Shown here piece after piece: positions 51,832-60,464 of a stretch of DNA of 64,000 nt; position 1 is the first letter of the stretch, and each line of letters begins with the position of its first letter. The stretch lies in the NCBI GenBank assembly GCA_910576785.1, contig CAJTJG010000002.1, positions 142,071-206,070 of the forward strand. The letters run 5' to 3'. This DNA comes from an uncultured Duncaniella sp. Lineage in GTDB: Bacteria > Bacteroidota > Bacteroidia > Bacteroidales > Muribaculaceae. The translations under genes were made by a program, and so were the position numbers. Below the pieces are notes generated by a model. The model did no database searches. It saw only the letters and a list, made by a program, of their open reading frames with translations, and was not told the origin of the DNA.

Positions 51832-51960
51832 ATCTGGACAATTTTCAATACTCAATTCTGTAGGCTGATGCTTATGCTATGCTACGGCATAGCGTACATC
51901 TGCCATATTGAGTAACCCGAGTCCAGATGGGTCAGTTTTGTGGTGGGTGTGCGCTTTTTT
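51832..51960 (+). ncRNA. Highly structured RNA element upstream of rteC
   Basis: Four nested stems are visible: ATCTGGAC/GTCCAGAT (51832-51839 with 51921-51928), TACTCAAT/ATTGAGTA (51849-51856 with 51907-51914), GGCTGATG/CATCTGCC (51863-51870 with 51897-51904, one mismatch), and GCTATGC/GCATAGC (51876-51882 with 51887-51893, loop TACG). A GU-rich stretch and a run of seven T follow at 51954-51960. An alternative ACCC/GGGT pairing around 51914-51931 would compete with the outer stem. It may be a leader switch for rteC or a free small RNA. The rest of the gap to 52181 is AT-rich with no gene seen. Confidence 0.65.
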
Positions 51961-52181
51961 TATGTCCTTATTTTGTAGTTACCCAATACACAATGTTCAG
52001 TGTTTGAACATAATAGGACTTTAACCTATATTAAAATCAGCATTGTCTATAAACTCTTTCTCGCACGTTATCAGCTAATTGCGTTTTAACATTTTATTCT
52101 GTAATCCATTTGTAACAGACACTGGTTTATATCAGCGAAACAAAAACATTATAATCGTTGAATCATTAAACCCACTTAAAA

Positions 52182-52772
52182 ATGGATTTATTTTCCCTCA
52201 CAGAAACTGAGTTCTTCCGTAAGTTGGCAGAACGAAAGAACGACAATCTGCACATCGCCTATAAGGACTTTGTGCTCCAAGTCAGCGAAATATGCTGCAC
52301 CACACACAACAAGGGTATTGCTGTCAGTGCCCTTCTTTTTGCCGAAGTAGAAATATCCCATTTACAGACGGCAACCCAACGTGATGACCTCAATAACGAA
52401 CTCGCATCATTCATAAGCAAAGCGCTTACCTTTGTACGTCAGACTATATCGCACATCAACGATGTTGTGTTCAAGCCTGTCAACGAGGATGAAATGCTTA
52501 ATGGCATAGGTTTGAACTGGGCAGCCCAGAAAACCGCACTTATCGAACTGGGCTACGCCTTTAAGGTTGCCAAATGTTTTGGCAAGGATGTCAGCGTGAA
52601 GGAAATAGTATCCAAATTGGCAAAGGCTTTCAATGTAACGATGCCAGACACATATATCTACAAAAAGTATCAGGAAATGAGAGTAAGAGGCCGTAACAGC
52701 CGCACATATTTTATGGACTCTCTCGTTGAATCACTCAACAATCACATGACAAGTCAAGATACTGAAGATTGA
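52182..52772 (+). CDS. rteC: RteC-family regulator of ICE excision and transfer
   Basis: A 196-residue protein. The C-terminal half has the RteC signature: GIGLNWAAQKTALIELGYAF, KEIVSKLAKAFNV and the end RGRNSRTYFMDSLVESLNNH. In CTnDOT, RteC is a DNA-binding protein that activates excision genes. Here it stands downstream of the RteB-like gene in the same order, separated by the structured RNA. Its stop codon lies within a perfect hairpin. It converges with mobC. Confidence 0.85.
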   Translation: MDLFSLTETEFFRKLAERKNDNLHIAYKDFVLQVSEICCTTHNKGIAVSALLFAEVEISHLQTATQRDDLNNELASFISKALTFVRQTISHINDVVFKPVNEDEMLNGIGLNWAAQKTALIELGYAFKVAKCFGKDVSVKEIVSKLAKAFNVTMPDTYIYKKYQEMRVRGRNSRTYFMDSLVESLNNHMTSQDTED

Positions 52773-52806
52773 CTTGTCTGCCCGATGTCCACCACTATAT
52801 CCAAAG
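52748..52806 (+). promoter_or_regulatory. rteC 3' hairpin plus extended ICE motif
   Basis: GACAAGTCAA (52748-52757) and TTGACTTGTC (52769-52778) form a perfect 10-bp stem around the rteC stop codon. CCCGATGTCCACCACTATAT (52781-52800) and CCAAAG follow directly, nearly the reverse complement of 18389-18415. In CTnDOT the small RNA RteR is encoded just after rteC, so this position is of interest. Confidence 0.55.
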
Positions 52807-52866
52807 AATCCAATACTAATTAACTTTCCATCTTTTCGATTTATTTACGTTTTTATTCATTCAATT

Positions 52867-52899
52867 ATGCCCTGCTGTCCGCGAAGGATAGCAGGGCAT
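52867..52899. terminator. Bidirectional terminator between rteC and mobC
   Basis: ATGCCCTGCT (52867-52876) pairs with AGCAGGGCAT (52890-52899), with a further GTCC/GGAT inside. It lies between converging genes. Confidence 0.85.
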
Positions 52900-52915
52900 T
52901 GATTTTGTGTATAGG

Positions 52916-54913
52916 TTACTTGTTGCGCAACAGGTGGCGCAGTCTGGGATCTGCGGCGATGCGCTCAATCTCGGATTTTACGATGGTTTTCACATCGTGC
53001 TTGATTTTGTCATAGTTGCGTTGGATTACCGCCTTCATTATGGACTTGTCGGGAGTATCGTCCTTGAAATCTGTAATCAGCGGAATAGACTTGTATGCCG
53101 CTGTTTCTTCCGCCACCCGCTTGTTGTCAACCACAATCTCGGCATGAAATATCTTCTGCCGGATACGCTCGTCAAAGTTGTCGCTGACGGCTCCGACAAA
53201 CATTCCCTGTGTCAGAGTAGAGATTTTGCTTGCCGGAATAAGGCTGTCCATCTGGGTGTTGATGGAGTGACTTACATCGTTGCGGTTTATACTCATAGAC
53301 TGTCGCTGTTGGAGAACCTTGCCGAAACGCTCCGAGAGTGTCTTCGCTGTTTCTCCAACCACTTGACCGGAGAAGATATTTCCGACGGTGTTCATCACTA
53401 CGGCTGCCTCCTTGTCGCCATAGTCGCGTTTGAGCTGGGAGAAGTCCTGAAAGCCGAGGCAAACGGCCACCTTATTGCTTCGTGCTGTGGCAATTAGATT
53501 GTCCAAGCCCTTGAAATATATCGTGGGGAGCTCATCAATGATGACGCCGGACTTCAACATTCCTTTCTTGTTTATCAGCTTCACAATTCTGGAATTGTAA
53601 AGTCCGAGTGCCGCTCCGTAAATGTTCTGACGGTCGGGGTTGTTGCCTACACACAGGATTTTCGGTTCATCGGGATTGTTGATGTCGAGCGTGAAATCAT
53701 CGCCGGTCATAATCCAGTACAACTGCGGTGAAATCATACGCGACAGAGGGATTTTTGCCGAGGCGATCTGTCCGGCCAACTGTTCTGCCGCTCCTCCCTG
53801 CCATGCGTCTATGAACGGCGACAAGTAATTTTCCAGTTCCGGATATGATGTAAGAATTGGGAAAATCTTTTCATAAGGACAGCAAAGAAACTCAATCGCG
53901 TGGGGGAACGTGCAGTACCTGCCATTCTCGTAAATCTTGAGATACCAAATTATTGCGGCGAACAATACAATTGGCGACTCCACAAAGAAATCGCCCTGCT
54001 TCTGTATCCAAGTGCGGTTCAAGTTCATCATTATGGTGTATGCCGACTCATAGGCGTCGGCAATATCCGTCATGAACGCCGGATGTATGGGGTTGCACCT
54101 GTGGGAGTGCTCCGGGTCGTCAAAATTGATGACATAGAAAGATGGCGGCTTCTTACCGTAGCCCTTCTGATTGTTCAGCATATGGTTGTATGCAATAAGT
54201 GTCAGGTCGGGTTGCTTGTAATCGTATATGTAGAGCCCGAAGCCCTTTTCAATCTGCTGCTTGATGAAATTGTTGACTATGGCATACGACTTGCCAGAAC
54301 CGGGAGTGCCGAGGACGATTGTAGCCCTGAATGGATTAACAACATTTATCCACCCACTGTGACACCGTTTCTTATAATAGAACTTCGTGGGCAGATTTAC
54401 GGAGTAGTCATTGTTCATCAGTTTTGTTTCCTGCATGAAGCTCTCGTTTTCATCATTGAAACGGTCGTCCATCATGTTGTTCTTCAAAAGCCGGCTCATA
54501 TACACTCCGCCGACAAGCATCAGTACATAGCCTATCACAGTGGTCAGAATGTACGGGAAAACCCAGCCAAGAGCCGGCATCCACCAGTTGAGGAAGAACA
54601 AAGCCGCTCCCGCACTGAGGAAAATCCAAATATGGATCCATTGCACTTTCTCGTTCTTCACGCCTTTCGTACCCACGCATGAAAGTCCGAGGAACAGCAA
54701 AGTCCACCATTTTGAAATCCACGGGTTATGGAACAGCCCTCCCGCATCATCGAGGTTGCGGAGTATCTTCATTGTTTCGGTGTGGAACTGCCAGCCCGAT
54801 ACCAACTGCTGACAGAACCAATAGATATTTGCGACCACGAGTATTATGCTCAAAGCACGGAGCAAGTCCATGATTTTAGCCAATGCCCGGAGGTCATCTT
54901 CCTGTTGACTCAT
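52916..54913 (-). CDS. mobC: Type IV coupling protein (MobC/VirD4-like)
   Basis: A 665-residue inner-membrane ATPase. Hydrophobic helices lie near 15-40, 70-85, 92-110 and 115-140. The cytoplasmic part has Walker A GTPGSGKSY near 200 and Walker B GVIIDELPTIY near 456, and the segment GFQDFSQLKRDYGDKEAAVV (sensor region) of VirD4/TraG proteins. It links the relaxase-DNA complex to the mating channel. It is last in the minus-strand mobA-mobB-mobC order known from CTnDOT, 29 bases after mobB. Confidence 0.93.
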   Translation of the reverse strand: MSQQEDDLRALAKIMDLLRALSIILVVANIYWFCQQLVSGWQFHTETMKILRNLDDAGGLFHNPWISKWWTLLFLGLSCVGTKGVKNEKVQWIHIWIFLSAGAALFFLNWWMPALGWVFPYILTTVIGYVLMLVGGVYMSRLLKNNMMDDRFNDENESFMQETKLMNNDYSVNLPTKFYYKKRCHSGWINVVNPFRATIVLGTPGSGKSYAIVNNFIKQQIEKGFGLYIYDYKQPDLTLIAYNHMLNNQKGYGKKPPSFYVINFDDPEHSHRCNPIHPAFMTDIADAYESAYTIMMNLNRTWIQKQGDFFVESPIVLFAAIIWYLKIYENGRYCTFPHAIEFLCCPYEKIFPILTSYPELENYLSPFIDAWQGGAAEQLAGQIASAKIPLSRMISPQLYWIMTGDDFTLDINNPDEPKILCVGNNPDRQNIYGAALGLYNSRIVKLINKKGMLKSGVIIDELPTIYFKGLDNLIATARSNKVAVCLGFQDFSQLKRDYGDKEAAVVMNTVGNIFSGQVVGETAKTLSERFGKVLQQRQSMSINRNDVSHSINTQMDSLIPASKISTLTQGMFVGAVSDNFDERIRQKIFHAEIVVDNKRVAEETAAYKSIPLITDFKDDTPDKSIMKAVIQRNYDKIKHDVKTIVKSEIERIAADPRLRHLLRNK

Positions 54914-54942
54914 AAATCAAAAATTTGTTTGGAGATTAGTAA

Positions 54943-56238
54943 TTATAATTTTGGACCGCGACGCTTTTTCCTCTTGCGCCGCTGCATGGCACGGTAGAAC
55001 GCTTCTTCCTCGGCGTCAAAACCGGGCCCGACATGGAACAGGTCAAGTCCCGGCAATGAGGGAATATCGTCATATTCGTTGTTGCGACCACTCTGCTTAT
55101 GCTGCTGACTTGCGGACTGGGCAGTGTCGCTTGATGCGTGCCCGTCATTGCGTGCATCCGTATCTTGAAGAGGTGCGGAAACATCAGGTGTATTCTGCAC
55201 AGGCTTCTGTTCCGGATTGTCGAACCACCTTTGCAAAGCGTTTGCGGAGAACTCCTTGCCGATACGTGAACCGTTGAGAACCGTCATAGTATTGTGGTCT
55301 ATGAACGTCGCCCCATAAATCCGACCATCCTCAGTGTAGCGGAGGACAAGGTCGATGTTCTTCTCCTTCAGACCGGCGATGAAATCATCTTTGCCGGAGG
55401 CGGAAGCCATAGCCTCGGCGACCATTCTCTTGGTCGGCTTGATGTCAATCTTGTTTTTGGCACGTTCAAACCGGTTGTCAATGGCGGTGCGGCTGGCGAA
55501 CTTGCCGAGGCGTGAAGCCTTGAATGGAGTGGCGATTGTGTTGCCGTTGTCATCGGTGGCAAAATAAACAAGTCCGTGATATTCGCGCCCGTTGACTCTG
55601 CCGTCAGTCTGCTCACACCTCACATTATATAATCCGAGTATGGCATTGTATTCTCCCATGCTCTGGAATTTCCAACGCATACCCACCATTTTGACCGTAT
55701 TGGCGACCTGTCGCTTTATGTCGCCATTTGGATCAATCTTCTTTATAGGCATATCCGGTGTGATTTTCTGACGCTCCGCCGGTTTCAGCCCATACTTCTT
55801 TTCAAGCTCACGGCATATATCCTTGCTTTTGTAAAAGTTGTTGCGGTCGGATATGCAGGTGCCGTCAGGTCTTACTCTCAGAGCCACGATATGGATATGG
55901 TGGCGGTCTATGTCCTCGTGTTTGAATACAAGATAAGGCATATCGCCGAACCCCATCTTTTCCATATACTCGTGGGCAAGGCGGGCAAAGTCAACATCAG
56001 AAAGCCGGTCGTCAGGGTGCGGATTGAGCGATATGTGCATCATCGTCTTTTCGGCTTTGGAATTGGCAGGCATCCACCGCTTGAAATCCTCAAACGCACG
56101 GTGTATGTTGACAGTCCCTGTTCCGTCGTTGAAGATTTTGTTGGTGTCGAGCAGCCTGCCTTTCTCCTTGTTTATCTTTTCGCCGTTGTAAACCAAAGCT
56201 CCGTAAAGGGAGTTGCCTAAAGAGATTTTTGCAACCAT
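54943..56238 (-). CDS. mobB: Relaxase / mobilization nuclease
   Basis: A 431-residue protein with the mobilization-nuclease fold. The HUH-type metal site is visible as H107-E-D-I-D-R-H113-H114-I-H116 (FKHEDIDRHHIHIVALRV). The catalytic Tyr is probably one of Tyr12 or Tyr17 in GNSLYGALVYNGEK. After about residue 290 follow a linker and a polar, Gln- and Lys-rich tail that ends KKRRGPKL. It nicks oriT and leads the strand into the recipient. Its start overlaps mobA by 22 bases. Confidence 0.92.
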   Translation of the reverse strand: MVAKISLGNSLYGALVYNGEKINKEKGRLLDTNKIFNDGTGTVNIHRAFEDFKRWMPANSKAEKTMMHISLNPHPDDRLSDVDFARLAHEYMEKMGFGDMPYLVFKHEDIDRHHIHIVALRVRPDGTCISDRNNFYKSKDICRELEKKYGLKPAERQKITPDMPIKKIDPNGDIKRQVANTVKMVGMRWKFQSMGEYNAILGLYNVRCEQTDGRVNGREYHGLVYFATDDNGNTIATPFKASRLGKFASRTAIDNRFERAKNKIDIKPTKRMVAEAMASASGKDDFIAGLKEKNIDLVLRYTEDGRIYGATFIDHNTMTVLNGSRIGKEFSANALQRWFDNPEQKPVQNTPDVSAPLQDTDARNDGHASSDTAQSASQQHKQSGRNNEYDDIPSLPGLDLFHVGPGFDAEEEAFYRAMQRRKRKKRRGPKL

Positions 56239-56642
56239 CGCTCGTCGAATTTATTTGCGAGAGCGACAATCTCACGGTTCAGTTTCACAAGCTCGATGGT
56301 AATCTTCTCCAGTTTGTAGAGAGCAGCCATCGCTTTCTTTTCAGTGAAATTCTCACGGAGTGTCTTTACCACTGTGTCATATTCAACTCCGATAGTGCGG
56401 TAATGGGAATTGAACGCCGATAGTTGATCGATGAAAATCCGTGTGTTTTCATCAACGATGAACACCTTGAAAGGCTTGTTCAAAAGCACATTCTTGATGA
56501 AAGCAGCCTTGTTCGTGGCTCCTGATTTTTCATACAGAGATAGGAAAACGCTGTTTTCAGCAGCGTCAAACCGCACTACATAGCGGTATGACGCAGGATT
56601 GATTTTGGGCGGTCGTCCGCCCGAATTAAACTTTTGTTTCAT
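56217..56642 (-). CDS. mobA: Mobilization accessory protein
   Basis: A 141-residue basic protein, started at the ATG complementary to 56640-56642; the longer frame upstream runs through the hairpins of the putative oriT. KFNSGGRPPKINPASYRYVV and EKSGATNKAAFIKNVLL suggest a ribbon-helix-helix-like DNA-binding head, and the C-terminal half is helical. In CTnDOT-type elements such a protein helps the relaxase at oriT. The ICE leader motif in variant form (complement of 56652-56664) lies 9 bases before its start. Confidence 0.82.
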   Translation of the reverse strand: MKQKFNSGGRPPKINPASYRYVVRFDAAENSVFLSLYEKSGATNKAAFIKNVLLNKPFKVFIVDENTRIFIDQLSAFNSHYRTIGVEYDTVVKTLRENFTEKKAMAALYKLEKITIELVKLNREIVALANKFDERWLQKSL

Positions 56643-56651
56643 AAAAATGGA

Positions 56652-56664
56652 TGGAATTAGTGGT
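56652..56664 (-). repeat. ICE leader motif variant ACCACTAATTCCA before mobA
   Basis: Read on the minus strand, it lies 9 bases upstream of the mobA start codon, the same position as at the integrase and HTH genes. Confidence 0.5.
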
Positions 56665-56778
56665 GGTTGGAAACTGCCAACCGCAGGTTTTATCTTGGCG
56701 GTTACGACTTTGGAGTAACCGCTGGCTCCATGCACATGGCAAGGGTTTCGGGGCACTATCTCAGTTATGAGTGCCCCG
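56665..56778. other. Putative oriT: three hairpins upstream of mobA
   Basis: GGTTGG/CCAACC (56665-56670 with 56677-56682), GCGGTTAC/GTAACCGC (56698-56705 with 56715-56722) and CGGGGCACT/AGTGCCCCG (56749-56757 with 56770-56778) stand in a row within 115 bases. They lie between mobBA (minus strand) and the tra operon (plus strand), where CTnDOT-like elements carry oriT. The nick site is not identified. The rest of the 830-base gap to 57470 shows no convincing gene. Confidence 0.55.
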
Positions 56779-57019
56779 GAACATACCTTGCAATGTTCGT
56801 TTGAACATCCTGAACTGATAATCGGAGAGATATGTGTGGGATATTGTAGGAAAAGGTGTACCAATAGTGTACTACTCCACATGAATGGCGCATTTTTAAT
56901 CGTCTGCACCTATTATATATGGAGCCAACGCTCCTTTGAAGTAGTGTGCGCGACCTCTTGTTTCCATGACACTATAACAATCAAGACAGGTCGTTAAGTT
57001 GAGCCTAAAAGCCAGAGTA

Positions 57020-57060
57020 CGGCAGTATTAAGCAATCATTCGGCAGTATTCGGCAATCTG
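57020..57060. repeat. Short direct repeats CGGCAGTATT
   Basis: Two exact copies (57020-57029 and 57041-57050) with a 21-base period and a third partial copy (CGGCAATCTG at 57051) lie upstream of parA. They could be binding sites of a transfer or partition regulator. Confidence 0.35.
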
Positions 57061-57470
57061 AAATAATTGAAAATCTTTTTATTCACAGACATCGTTCTAC
57101 TTGCACAGAGGCTGATACGCTGACAGTGATTTAGAGATACAGTAACATTCTGACATAAGAATTGATATATCTCATTTTCTGAACAGATACCGGCCTATGT
57201 GAGAAAGGACTTTTATAAGTTCGTAAATCGCAAGATACCCCGATAGGTAATTATCTCCGTATTTATGTGTGTATGGATATATCTGCAATCTTGAATGCAG
57301 ATGAAGATACTGGGATATGCCACTCGTTATCTGCGGAACTATCCAACGATATTCATATTGACGAAACACAATATGAGTATCAGTCGTAGAGCCGGACATG
57401 GCTATCAAGCCGGACTACATTGGCGAAACTGCGCCGCTCCATTAAGTAACCCAAACACTAATTTTTAATT

Positions 57471-58229
57471 ATGAGCGACCCAATTTATGTCGCCTTCGCC
57501 ACTCAGAAAGGTGGCGTCGGCAAGTCAACTCTGACGGCCCTCGTAGCGAGTTATCTTCACTATGTGGAGGGTGTCGAAGTCGCGGCGGTAGATTGCGACA
57601 GCACGCAACATTCGCTGAACATCTACCGCGAGCATGACCTCCTTGTGACAAAGGAAAACCCATATCTGAAAAAGATATTGCACAAGTTCTACTCCCAGTT
57701 TCAAAAGAAGCCGTATGACATACTGCTCACATCCCCTGCCGATGCCCTCAAAGTCACAGAGGAATATATGCAGGAGGGAAACTCCCCCAAAGTCGTATTT
57801 TTCGACATAACCGGAACAATCAACAATCACGACATTGTGAACCTGATAGCTAACATGGACTATCTGTTCGTGCCGATTACTACCGAAACAGGGGAAATGG
57901 CAAGTTCTATCTCTTTCGCTAACAATGTCCTTAACCGGATGATGACAACCGGAATGACAAACATCAAGGAGATGCACCTCGTATGGAACAAAATCGGCTC
58001 CCGCGAGAAGCCGAGGCTCTGTGAAGTTATCGACAGGTACATTGAGAAATTAGGGCTTGACTCCCTCAACACAGTGCTTGTCAAAAGCAGCAAGTTCGAG
58101 AAAGACGGGCGTGAAACTGGCAACACCGGATTATTCCGCTCCACCATGCTCCCTCCCGACAAACGATTGCTCAAAGGCTCAAATCTGGAAGAGCTGGTAG
58201 CCGAGATCCGGCAAACGATAAAGGTATGA
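57471..58229 (+). CDS. traA: ParA-family ATPase, first gene of the tra operon
   Basis: A 252-residue cytoplasmic ATPase with the deviant Walker A KGGVGKST at residues 14-21, AVDCDSTQHSLN (A' motif) and VVFFDITGT (Walker B region). In CTnDOT this gene is traA. Such proteins are thought to position the element or the transfer machinery. Its stop overlaps the next start by 4 bases. The first residues SDPIYVAFATQ mark a clear start; a variant of the leader motif (CACTAAT) lies 15 bases before it. Confidence 0.88.
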   Translation: MSDPIYVAFATQKGGVGKSTLTALVASYLHYVEGVEVAAVDCDSTQHSLNIYREHDLLVTKENPYLKKILHKFYSQFQKKPYDILLTSPADALKVTEEYMQEGNSPKVVFFDITGTINNHDIVNLIANMDYLFVPITTETGEMASSISFANNVLNRMMTTGMTNIKEMHLVWNKIGSREKPRLCEVIDRYIEKLGLDSLNTVLVKSSKFEKDGRETGNTGLFRSTMLPPDKRLLKGSNLEELVAEIRQTIKV

Positions 58230-58693
58230 AGCCTATGGCAAAGGAACGTGTTACAAATTTCGATGCCGACAGCTTCATTGAATCGGTCAGGGAGTCATCT
58301 GTGCCAACGTACCATGCAGCCAAGCATCCGGAGGAAAATGAGAAAGTGAATGTTGAAGGTCAGCCTAAGAAGATGAAAGCCTCGCATTCTGAGGTCGTAT
58401 ATGAGATTCCTGACGATGATGTTGATGAATGCTTTGCCGACTTGGATATGAGTGATACGGAGATTGACTATATCAAGACCTATGTTTTCAACAACAGTTT
58501 CCGTAAGGTCAATCAGAACGGCAAGCCAATCGTGATCCGAAGCAAGCACCTCACAATGATAAAAAAAATCCTTCGCTTGCTTAACGAGGATGCGAACATG
58601 GCAAATTACATCGACAATGTGCTGATCCAGCATTTCAAACAATTCTATCCCACCATCGTGGAAATTTACAAAAAGTTTCCACCTCAATTCTAA
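58226..58693 (+). CDS. DUF3408 protein (TraB position)
   Basis: A 155-residue protein with an acidic, disordered N-terminal half and a helical C-terminal domain (YIKTYVFNNSFRKV, IRSKHLTMIKKILRLLNEDA, YIDNVLIQHFKQF) typical of DUF3408, which resembles ribbon-helix-helix regulators. It overlaps traA by ATGA and occupies the traB place of CTnDOT. Confidence 0.78.
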   Translation: MKPMAKERVTNFDADSFIESVRESSVPTYHAAKHPEENEKVNVEGQPKKMKASHSEVVYEIPDDDVDECFADLDMSDTEIDYIKTYVFNNSFRKVNQNGKPIVIRSKHLTMIKKILRLLNEDANMANYIDNVLIQHFKQFYPTIVEIYKKFPPQF

Positions 58694-58704
58694 AACTGTA
58701 ATTT

Positions 58705-59019
58705 ATGGAGAAAACAAAATTTTGTGACCTTCGCACTTGCAACAAGGTCTGCGGGGTGGAGCCGACTTTTACCCCGGATAAAGAGAAGGTAAAGGCGTAT
58801 GCCGATGAGTACCTCACACCTTCCAATGTCGGCGCACGCAAGGGTATATTCGTACCCCGCGAGCTGGTAAACAAGCTGTCAAAACTGGTCGCCCTCTATG
58901 ATGTGGAGGGGCTGACAATCGGAGCATACGTTACCAACATACTTATAAACCATCTGGTGGAAAACCGGGATGTAATCAACGAACTGTCCTTCGAGGGCGA
59001 AAAGACTGTGGCGCTATGA
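58705..59019 (+). CDS. Small DUF3408-like protein
   Basis: A 104-residue protein with a cysteine-containing start (KFCDLRTCNKVCGVEP) and the DUF3408-like end (GIFVPRELVNKLSKLVALYD, TIGAYVTNILINHLVENR). It is a paralog of the next gene and overlaps it by 4 bases. Probably a DNA-binding regulator or accessory factor of transfer; inference. Confidence 0.7.
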   Translation: MEKTKFCDLRTCNKVCGVEPTFTPDKEKVKAYADEYLTPSNVGARKGIFVPRELVNKLSKLVALYDVEGLTIGAYVTNILINHLVENRDVINELSFEGEKTVAL

Positions 59020-59267
59020 GTTCAGGACAATACAAAAAGACTTTCTGGATAGTCGATCCCGAATTTACCTGCCGTTTCGGCCGGGCTGTAAACATTCCAG
59101 ACGATCTGCACCGTACAATCCGACGTATAGTAAGTATAGCGGAGGTCAAAGGACTGACAATATCAGGCTACATTGCCAACGTATTGAGAGAACACATCTC
59201 CGAGTACAAAGATGATATTCGGGGGATATTTGAAGAAGGACGCAACCCTACAAACTATCAGCCATGA
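59016..59267 (+). CDS. Small DUF3408-like protein
   Basis: An 83-residue paralog of its neighbour: RAVNIPDDLHRTIRRIVSIA and LTISGYIANVLREHISEYKD match the same helical core. The three consecutive DUF3408-like genes suggest local duplication. It overlaps the genes on both sides by 4 bases. Confidence 0.68.
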   Translation: MSSGQYKKTFWIVDPEFTCRFGRAVNIPDDLHRTIRRIVSIAEVKGLTISGYIANVLREHISEYKDDIRGIFEEGRNPTNYQP

Positions 59268-60040
59268 CAGGAGTATCAATCTTTCTGCTGGGAACCTTTG
59301 CACTGACTAATGTCGGCTTCCTTCTCTATCTGATGCGCGACAATAACCGGAAAGCCACTCCGCCGCAGGCAAAGCCGCCTGAGCAGCAACAACCCACCGA
59401 GGCTGAAACGGCGAAAGAGCCCCCGACACCGCAGGCTACCGTTGGCAAGAGCAAATTCCGCATAGAGGAATTTGACGAGCGGTTTGAGGAAATTGAACAG
59501 CGTTTCGACCGAGTGATCCAGATGCTCGACCGCATTGAGGGCGATGTAAGGCTCAAAGATGTGGAGTTTGCCAATACCGAGGACGCTCCCACTCAAGAGG
59601 AAATAGCCCGCGATGCAGAGGCGGTTGACAATACGCCAAAGGACAGTCGCATGACACGCGAACAGGAGAAAGCCGCCTTTACCGATGTACGGATAGAGGA
59701 TGTTGAGCCGGAAACCGTTTCGCCTCCGTCGGCAAGTGGCGCGACACTGGACGACATTGAAAAATCAATGGAAACAGCCGCCAATCCTGATGCCACTCCC
59801 GAAGAAAAGGCAAAAGCCGGGCGGGTGCTGATTACACTTACCGACACCAATTTCATGGAGCATTTTTCCGATGATGCGAACATTCTGCAAAACGTGATGA
59901 GGTGTTGCAGGGAAAGCTGTCGTCTGGACATAGCCGACAAGACAGGCAAAAATCCGGTAAGTATAACACGCCGGAAAACCACCATCGAGATTGCCAAGAA
60001 CATTGACGATTTCAATCCCGCAGACCTCCTGAAAAAATAG
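59264..60040 (+). CDS. traD: TraD-like conjugation protein
   Basis: A 258-residue protein with a single N-terminal membrane helix (VSIFLLGTFALTNVGFLLYL), a Pro/Gln/Glu-rich linker, a coiled-coil stretch (EEFDERFEEIEQRFDRVIQM) and a C-terminal globular part (AGRVLITLTDTNFMEHF, CCRESCRLDIADKTGKNPVS). Position and plan match TraD of CTnDOT-type elements. Its precise role is unknown to me. Confidence 0.72.
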   Translation: MTGVSIFLLGTFALTNVGFLLYLMRDNNRKATPPQAKPPEQQQPTEAETAKEPPTPQATVGKSKFRIEEFDERFEEIEQRFDRVIQMLDRIEGDVRLKDVEFANTEDAPTQEEIARDAEAVDNTPKDSRMTREQEKAAFTDVRIEDVEPETVSPPSASGATLDDIEKSMETAANPDATPEEKAKAGRVLITLTDTNFMEHFSDDANILQNVMRCCRESCRLDIADKTGKNPVSITRRKTTIEIAKNIDDFNPADLLKK

Positions 60041-60046
60041 TCGGCA

Positions 60047-60137
60047 AACCACTAATCCAAGTCTGCAAAGACAAAAATCCACCCCAATTTTTAACCCGAA
60101 GTGTGGGCTGCTCCAACCGGAGCGGTTGGGGCCAGCC
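60047..60137 (+). promoter_or_regulatory. ICE leader motif and strong hairpin between traD and traE
   Basis: AACCACTAATCCAAG (60047-60061) follows the traD stop. A long stem (60106-60119 with 60123-60137: GGCTG-CTCCAACCG, loop GAG, CGGTTGGGG-C-CAGCC, one bulge) follows 45 bases later and 28 bases before traE. It could terminate, attenuate or process the operon message. There is no long T run. Confidence 0.6.
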
Positions 60138-60164
60138 TATGCTTCAAAAAACTGAAACAAAAAC

Positions 60165-60464
60165 ATGACTAAAAGAAAACTTTTCACCCTGCTGCTTATT
60201 GCAGCCACAGTAACCAACTCATTTGCTGCCGGAAACGGCATGGCGGGTATCAACGAAGCCACCTCTATGGTAAGTTCCTATTTTGACCCAGGGACGAAAC
60301 TGGTGTATGCCATCGGTGCTGTGGTCGGACTTATCGGCGGCATCAAGGTTTACTCCAAGTGGTCGAGCGGCGACCCTGACACCAGCAAGACTGCCGCGTC
60401 GTGGTTCGGGGCGTGCATCTTCCTTATCGTTGCCGCCACCATTCTCCGTTCATTCTTCCTCTAA
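60165..60464 (+). CDS. traE: DUF4134 family conjugation protein TraE
   Basis: A 99-residue membrane protein: cleavable-looking signal (LFTLLLIAATVTNSFAAG), then GINEATSMVSSYFDPGTKLV, a helix near 50-65, KVYSKWSSGDPDT and a last helix. This is the DUF4134 pattern; such proteins resemble VirB2 pilins in size and topology. Its stop codon overlaps the traF start (TAATG). Confidence 0.88.
   Translation: MTKRKLFTLLLIAATVTNSFAAGNGMAGINEATSMVSSYFDPGTKLVYAIGAVVGLIGGIKVYSKWSSGDPDTSKTAASWFGACIFLIVAATILRSFFL

Noticed and set aside
53900..54682. Open frame of 260 codons on the plus strand
   Set aside because: Antisense to mobC, whose Walker motifs and length are as expected.
56767..56997. Open frame of 76 codons in the mob-tra gap
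   Set aside because: It overlaps the third oriT-like hairpin, has no promoter or recognisable domain, and an odd composition.
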